NCBI GenBank assembly: GCA_900550335.1
Contig: URRU01000003.1
Span: 1 to 27,230 of the forward strand
Origin: an uncultured Clostridium sp.
GTDB taxonomy: Bacteria > Bacillota > Clostridia > Peptostreptococcales > Peptostreptococcaceae
DNA: 27,230 nucleotides
Direction of reading: 5' to 3'
This document shows, piece by piece, positions 23,575 through 27,230 of the stretch. The position numbers were made by a program, and so were the translations under genes. How positions within the stretch are numbered: the first letter of the stretch is position 1; the number at the start of each line of letters is the position of its first letter. Below the pieces are notes generated by a model. The model ran no database searches. It saw only the letters and a list, made by a program, of their open reading frames with translations, and was not told the DNA's origin.

Positions 23575-24435
23575 ATGAATAAACACAACGTTATAAAGAC
23601 AGTGTATGAGATGAAGAGTATATCTTGTGCTGCCAATAAACTGAATTATACTCAGTCAGCAGTTAGCCAAATTATAAAAGGCTTTGAAAAAGAAGTAGGA
23701 GTAAAAATATTTAAACGTTCTAAGAGTGGAGTAGAGCTAATGCCAAACGCAGAGGAAATTATGAAGTGTATAATAGAAATCTGTGATTTAGAGGAAAAGA
23801 TTAACAATATATCAGATAATTTAACTAGTTTAGATACAGGATATATAAGGATAGGTACGATACAGAGTATAGCGTATAATTGGCTTCCAGAAATATTAGA
23901 TAGATTTTCTAAGGATTATCCAAATATAAGTTTTGATATAGTAGTAGATAAATTTGATGAGCTTGTTAAAAAGGTGAAGTCAAATCAGCTAGATATAATA
24001 TTTGTATCGGAGTATTCTGTTCCAGATATGAATTTTGTAAAATTATATATAGATGAGCTTGTTTTGATAACACCTGTAAAACATAAGCTATCATCACAAA
24101 TAACAGTTCCTATATCAAAATTAAAAGATGAAAAGTTTATACTGTCCGCGGACGGTTTAAGCTATGAAACTGGAATTATTTTTAATAGAAATGGGATAGA
24201 TCCTGAGATAAAGTACAAAGTAAATGAGGATTTTACAGTTATAAAACTGGTTGAAAGTGGATTTGGTGTAGCTATTTTACCAAAACTGCTTTTAGAAAAT
24301 ACTCCTTTTAATGTAAGTATAAGAAACTTCTCAGAACACTACAATAGAGTGCTAGGAGTGGCTTATTCCAAGGATATAGAGCTTACACCAGTTGTAGAAA
24401 TGTTCATAAATTATGTTAAGGATGCTGTAGAATAG
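23575..24435 (+). CDS. LysR family transcriptional regulator
   Basis: This 286-residue LysR-type regulator has a winged HTH at residues about 5-60 (SISCAANKLNYTQSAVSQIIKGFEKEVGVKIFKR) and a periplasmic-binding-like effector domain from about residue 85. I chose ATG 23575 because GGGGGGA lies just before it. An upstream TTG at 23551 would put the ribosome site inside the gene. Transcribed divergently from the ilvD-like/OCD-like operon across a palindromic site, it most likely controls that operon in response to a substrate or product. The effector is unknown. Confidence 0.88.
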   Translation: MNKHNVIKTVYEMKSISCAANKLNYTQSAVSQIIKGFEKEVGVKIFKRSKSGVELMPNAEEIMKCIIEICDLEEKINNISDNLTSLDTGYIRIGTIQSIAYNWLPEILDRFSKDYPNISFDIVVDKFDELVKKVKSNQLDIIFVSEYSVPDMNFVKLYIDELVLITPVKHKLSSQITVPISKLKDEKFILSADGLSYETGIIFNRNGIDPEIKYKVNEDFTVIKLVESGFGVAILPKLLLENTPFNVSIRNFSEHYNRVLGVAYSKDIELTPVVEMFINYVKDAVE

Positions 24436-24465
24436 TAAAGAAAAGATTAAATATATTTAAAACAC

Positions 24466-24491
24466 TTAACAATCTTTACGTTACATTAACT
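24466..24491 (+). promoter_or_regulatory. Putative Pho-type operator upstream of pstS
   Basis: TTAACA (24466), TTTACG (24475) and TTAACT (24486) lie at offsets 0, 9 and 20, the same layout as at 2375-2400 before the Na/Pi transporter gene. The following bases also resemble that site (CTAAT within 15 bp). The -10 is unclear, with TAATAC (24509) or TATTAT (24523) as candidates. Confidence 0.5.
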
Positions 24492-24581
24492 CCAATCTAA
24501 TATTCTTTTAATACATCTGCTTTATTATAGATACTGTAATAATTAATAAATAACTTATAACAAAGCGGAGGGAATTTAGAA

Positions 24582-25433
24582 ATGAAAAACAAAAGATTAG
24601 CACTTTTATTAGCAGGTATATTAACTGTAGGATGTTTAGCTACAGGATGCGGAAACTCTGGTGGAGGAGAAGAAGATGCAGCTGCTTCTAAAGAAACAGC
24701 AACAATAAGCGTATCAGGTTCAACTTCAGTAGGGCCATCAATGGAAAAAATAGCTGAACGGTTTGAAAAAGCAAATGAAGGAGTTAGTGTTGAAATACAG
24801 CAGATAGGTTCATCAGCAGGTATAAAAAATGCAATAGATGGTGTATCTGAAATAGGTATGGCATCAAGAGATTTAAAAGAAGAAGAAAAATCAGCAGGAC
24901 TTCAGGAAACAAAAATAGCTATAGACGGTATAGCAGTTATAACAAACAAAAACAACCCAGTTAAAAACCTTACAACAGACCAGGTAAAAGATATATACAC
25001 TGGAAAAATAACTAACTGGAAAGAAGTTGGCGGAAACGACGCTCCAATAGTTGTTGTATCAAGAGAAGAAGGTTCTGGTACAAGAGACGGATTCCAGGAA
25101 ATAATAGGATTTGAATCTACAGAATTATTAAAAGATGCTCAGGTTAGTGATGGTTCAGGAAACATAAAATCAACAGTTGAAGGAAATGACAATGCAATAG
25201 GATACATATCTTTCGGATACGTTGATGACGCTATAAATGCTTTAAATGTAAATGATGTTGAACCAACAGCAGATAATGTAACTAACTCAAGCTACCCAAT
25301 AGCTAGACCATTCTTACTAGTTGACAAACAGGATGGATTATCAGAAAATGGTAAAAAATTAATAGACTTCGTATTAAGTGAAGAAGGTCAGCAGATAATG
25401 GAAGATGAAGGATTCATCAAAATAAACAAATAG
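24582..25433 (+). CDS. pstS: Phosphate ABC transporter substrate-binding lipoprotein
   Basis: PstS (283 aa) captures phosphate outside the membrane for the Pst ABC importer. A lipoprotein signal peptide ends at LATGC, with Cys23 as the lipidated residue. The mature domain has the phosphate-binding loop patterns SGSTSVGPSM (near residues 46-55) and SREEGSGTRDGF, plus the domain-two IGYISFGY. The length is normal. GGAGGG precedes the ATG. The usual pstC, pstA, pstB and phoU do not follow: the next 475 bp hold a palindromic element and a terminator, so this is an orphan binding protein in this window. A Pho-type site upstream suggests induction by phosphate starvation. Confidence 0.93.
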   Translation: MKNKRLALLLAGILTVGCLATGCGNSGGGEEDAAASKETATISVSGSTSVGPSMEKIAERFEKANEGVSVEIQQIGSSAGIKNAIDGVSEIGMASRDLKEEEKSAGLQETKIAIDGIAVITNKNNPVKNLTTDQVKDIYTGKITNWKEVGGNDAPIVVVSREEGSGTRDGFQEIIGFESTELLKDAQVSDGSGNIKSTVEGNDNAIGYISFGYVDDAINALNVNDVEPTADNVTNSSYPIARPFLLVDKQDGLSENGKKLIDFVLSEEGQQIMEDEGFIKINK

Positions 25434-25576
25434 GAAAACAAGCTGTTATACATCTTCGCTCCAGGCTTCAGCGACTCGCACTTTTAATGCAACACATTTA
25501 TGTGTTGCGAGTCGCTTGCAGATTGTCGCAGCAGATGTATAAACCACTTATTTTCAGATTGTTTATTGATGAAACC
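25411..25576 (+). repeat. 166-bp palindromic 3' element of pstS
   Basis: The inner stem AGCGACTCGCA/TGCGAGTCGCT (25470-25480, 25506-25516) contains an alternative apical stem GCAACACAT/ATGTGTTGC. Core strands are TTCGCTCCAGGCTTCAGCG (25455-25473) and CGCTTGCAGATTGTCG (25513-25528). The outer stem TTATACATCT/AGATGTATAA (25446-25455, 25533-25542) continues with mismatches into AAAACAAG/CTTATTTT. Beyond it, the right arm (to 25576) is an inverted copy of the pstS end: GG-TTCATC, ATAAACAA and GAAAA recur, including the stop region (25411-25440). About 36 of 47 arm positions agree. Confidence 0.84.
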
Positions 25577-25694
25577 ATAAACAGGAAGAAGCGGAAAAGA
25601 GTAACTTTCTGATAAATATACCTAGAAAGAAAATAGGTACAGAATAGATATAAATTAACTCACTCTAACACCACAATATATATCCAATCCCACA

Positions 25695-25738
25695 AAAACT
25701 CCCTAGAGATTAAGTTCTCTAGGGAGTTTTATTTTTTT
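25695..25738 (+). terminator. Strong distal terminator behind pstS
   Basis: AAAACTCCCTAGAG (25695-25708) pairs with CTCTAGGGAGTTTT (25717-25730) with an 8-nt loop and a further T-run. It is probably the main stop for pstS transcripts that pass the palindromic element. Confidence 0.88.
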
Positions 25739-25838
25739 GAAATTATGGAATTTGTAAATAGTAGATATAGAAAAATTCTTGAAAAATATTAATAAAATTC
25801 GTTCTAAATTATTTAAACAGTAAATTTTATTTAAAAGG

Positions 25839-25867
25839 TTGATATTTTAAAGAAAATAATATATTCT
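25839..25867 (+). promoter_or_regulatory. Sigma-A promoter of the coiled-coil protein gene
   Basis: TTGATA (25839-25844) and TATTCT (25862-25867) are 17 bp apart, 41 bp before the ATG at 25909. Confidence 0.6.
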
Positions 25868-25908
25868 ATATAGTATAGAAATGATTTAAAACAAAAGGAG
25901 GGGATTTA

Positions 25909-27084
25909 ATGGGATTCGTAGTAGTTATTCTCATTATAGTTGCATTTATTATTTACAAAAAAAGATCTAAAAAGGAAAGCGAAGAAACTTGGAGCGAGGA
26001 AAGTTTATCAACTTCTATCAATGAACTAAATAACAAGATAGCCGAAAGAAATAATACTATTAAAGAAATTCAAGAAGCAAATTCTAATTGTGAGAAGAGA
26101 ATGGAAGGAATAAAAAATGCTATTTCTTCAATGGACGACTCTGTTGCAGAAGAGGATAAGGAAGTTTTTAATGAAAAATTAAAATCTATAGAAAATGAAA
26201 TTAATAGAAATAATACTAAGATAAAAAATATAGAAAAAGAAATAGAAGATTTGAATAAGGAAATTTTAACTAAGAATGAAAAAATAGAAGAGTTAAAGAA
26301 AAAAGAGTTAGAAGCAGCAAAAGAAGAGGAATCAAATAAAGATAATTTGAGTGAAGAAAATAATTCTACTAGTGAAAAAAATAATGCTGAAAAAAGTAGA
26401 GTTAAAAAAGAGAAAGGTAAGAAGCAACTAAATAAAGTAGATAGTACATCTAAATTTAAAAAGATATTTAGAAAAGAAGTGATAATTCCATTTGTAATAG
26501 GGCTTTTAATAGGTGCATTCTTCTTTACTTCAGATTCAACAGAGTATGAGGATCAAATAGCCCAGCAACAAACTCAGATAGCTGAAAAAGATAAGAAAAT
26601 CAAGGAACTACAAGGTAAAGTAGATGAGGCAGCTCCTTGGTTTGAAATGACTGCGGCTGAACAGGAAAAGAAAGAGGCTGAGCTAAAAGCAGCTAAGGAA
26701 GCAAAAGAAAAAGAAGAAGCAGAAAAATTAGCTGCAGAGAAAAAGAAAAAAGAGGAAGAAGAGAAAAAAGGTTACGATACAGGAATAACATACAGCCAAT
26801 TAGCAAGAACACCTGATGATTATTTAGCTAAAAAAGTTAAATTTAGTGGAAAGGTTGTTCAGGTAATGGAAGATGGAGATTCAGTAGGAATAAGATTAGC
26901 CGTAGATGGGGACTATGACAATATCATACTTGGAACATTTGACTCTAGCATAATATCTGAAAGAATACTTGAGGACGACTATATAACTGTATATGGACTA
27001 AGTGCAGGTATATACACTTATGAATCTACAATGGGAGCTAGTATAAGCGTACCATCTATGACTATAGATAAAATATCAAGATAA
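25909..27084 (+). CDS. Membrane coiled-coil protein with C-terminal OB-fold-like domain
   Basis: This 391-residue protein has a membrane segment at the extreme N-terminus (about 2-16), then a long charged coiled coil (about 30-130) and a Lys/Ser/Asn-rich linker. A second membrane segment (about 190-206, IIPFVIGLLIGAFFF) follows, then a second coiled coil rich in Glu, Lys and Ala (about 210-285) and a compact domain (about 290-391). That domain, starting YSQLARTPDDYLAKKVKFSGKVVQV and ending in ESTMGASISVPSMTID, resembles the OB-fold-like domains found at the ends of many Firmicute envelope proteins. The start follows AAAGGAGGGG. Glutamine codons are mixed CAA and CAG. It may be a cell-envelope tether, but the function is unknown. 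Confidence 0.75.
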   Translation: MGFVVVILIIVAFIIYKKRSKKESEETWSEESLSTSINELNNKIAERNNTIKEIQEANSNCEKRMEGIKNAISSMDDSVAEEDKEVFNEKLKSIENEINRNNTKIKNIEKEIEDLNKEILTKNEKIEELKKKELEAAKEEESNKDNLSEENNSTSEKNNAEKSRVKKEKGKKQLNKVDSTSKFKKIFRKEVIIPFVIGLLIGAFFFTSDSTEYEDQIAQQQTQIAEKDKKIKELQGKVDEAAPWFEMTAAEQEKKEAELKAAKEAKEKEEAEKLAAEKKKKEEEEKKGYDTGITYSQLARTPDDYLAKKVKFSGKVVQVMEDGDSVGIRLAVDGDYDNIILGTFDSSIISERILEDDYITVYGLSAGIYTYESTMGASISVPSMTIDKISR

Positions 27085-27230
27085 ATTTAATCTAAAGATT
27101 TATTAAACTAGCTAATAGGATTAATGGACTTAGTTGTTGGATATTAAGATAATGAAGTTGTATATTAAGATAATTAAATAGAAATAATTAAAATTTAAAT
27201 ATGTAAAATAGTGATTTAAGTAAGTAAAAA
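27085..27230. other. AT-rich 3' end of the window
   Basis: No gene is seen. A short direct repeat, TATTAAGATAAT, occurs near 27141 and 27161. No clear terminator for the preceding gene lies within the window. Confidence 0.4.

Larger units (their letters stand above)
25577..25908. other. Gene-free region: distal terminator and promoter of the next gene
   Basis: No frame with a ribosome site is seen. It contains a strong terminator (25695-25738) and a promoter (25839-25867). The remaining sequence is AT-rich without visible structure. Confidence 0.5.

Noticed and set aside
1..27230. rRNA, tRNA or known riboswitch
   Set aside because: No cloverleaf, rRNA-like segment or recognisable riboswitch consensus was seen on either strand by eye.

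Overview
This window looks like the chromosome of an AT-rich, anaerobic, Gram-positive amino-acid fermenter of the class Clostridia, most likely the Peptostreptococcaceae. The species cannot be fixed from the sequence alone. The evidence is strong AGGAGG ribosome sites with several TTG starts, a glycyl-radical 4-hydroxyproline dehydratase with its activase followed by proC (the arrangement known from Clostridioides difficile), a Feo iron system, HtrA, DegV and PepF. Glutamine is encoded almost only by CAG in the well-expressed genes, which is unusual for such AT-rich DNA.

Layout. 1-4.2 kb: a small unknown protein, a COG2509-type flavoprotein and a Na+/phosphate cotransporter. 4.3-5.5 kb: an HtrA-type protease. 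5.5-10.4 kb: the hydroxyproline module hypE-hypD and proC, which turns trans-4-hydroxyproline into pyrroline-5-carboxylate and then proline. 10.4-11.5 kb: large palindromes and a small membrane-protein frame interrupted by an in-frame TGA. 11.5-13.8 kb (minus): feoA-feoB behind a canonical promoter and a Fur-like box. 14-18.9 kb: a Gx-transporter/HepS-like protein, DegV, PepF and a putative membrane metalloprotease. 19.1-19.8 kb: a type III toxin-antitoxin locus (promoter, 45-bp RNA repeats, terminator, ToxN/CptN-like toxin). 19.8-20.3 kb (minus): a hypothetical gene. 20.5-23.3 kb (minus): an atypical IlvD/Edd-family dehydratase and an ornithine-cyclodeaminase-family protein, divergent from a LysR regulator. 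24.6-25.4 kb: an orphan phosphate-binding lipoprotein. 25.9-27.1 kb: a two-membrane-segment coiled-coil protein with a C-terminal domain that resembles an OB fold.

Most unusual signal. The 3' ends of five genes (proC, feoB, the Gx transporter, the M50-like protease gene and pstS) are followed by long imperfect inverted copies of their own last codons and 3' flank, so each gene end is one arm of a palindrome of about 165-320 bp. Four of the five, all behind membrane or exported protein genes, also share a core: gene-proximal CTCC(A/G)G with a GC-rich inner stem and a gene-distal GATTGTCG-type strand, always in the sense direction of the gene. I know of no described element with this layout. 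It may be a 3'-end RNA element, a REP-like palindrome or a relic of foldback copying.

Genes working together. Hydroxyproline use feeds proline, a Stickland electron acceptor. The OCD-family/IlvD-family pair may be a second amino-acid-related route of unknown substrate. The Na+/phosphate cotransporter and pstS are far apart but share a three-part TTAACA-type site with identical spacing, suggesting one phosphate regulon.
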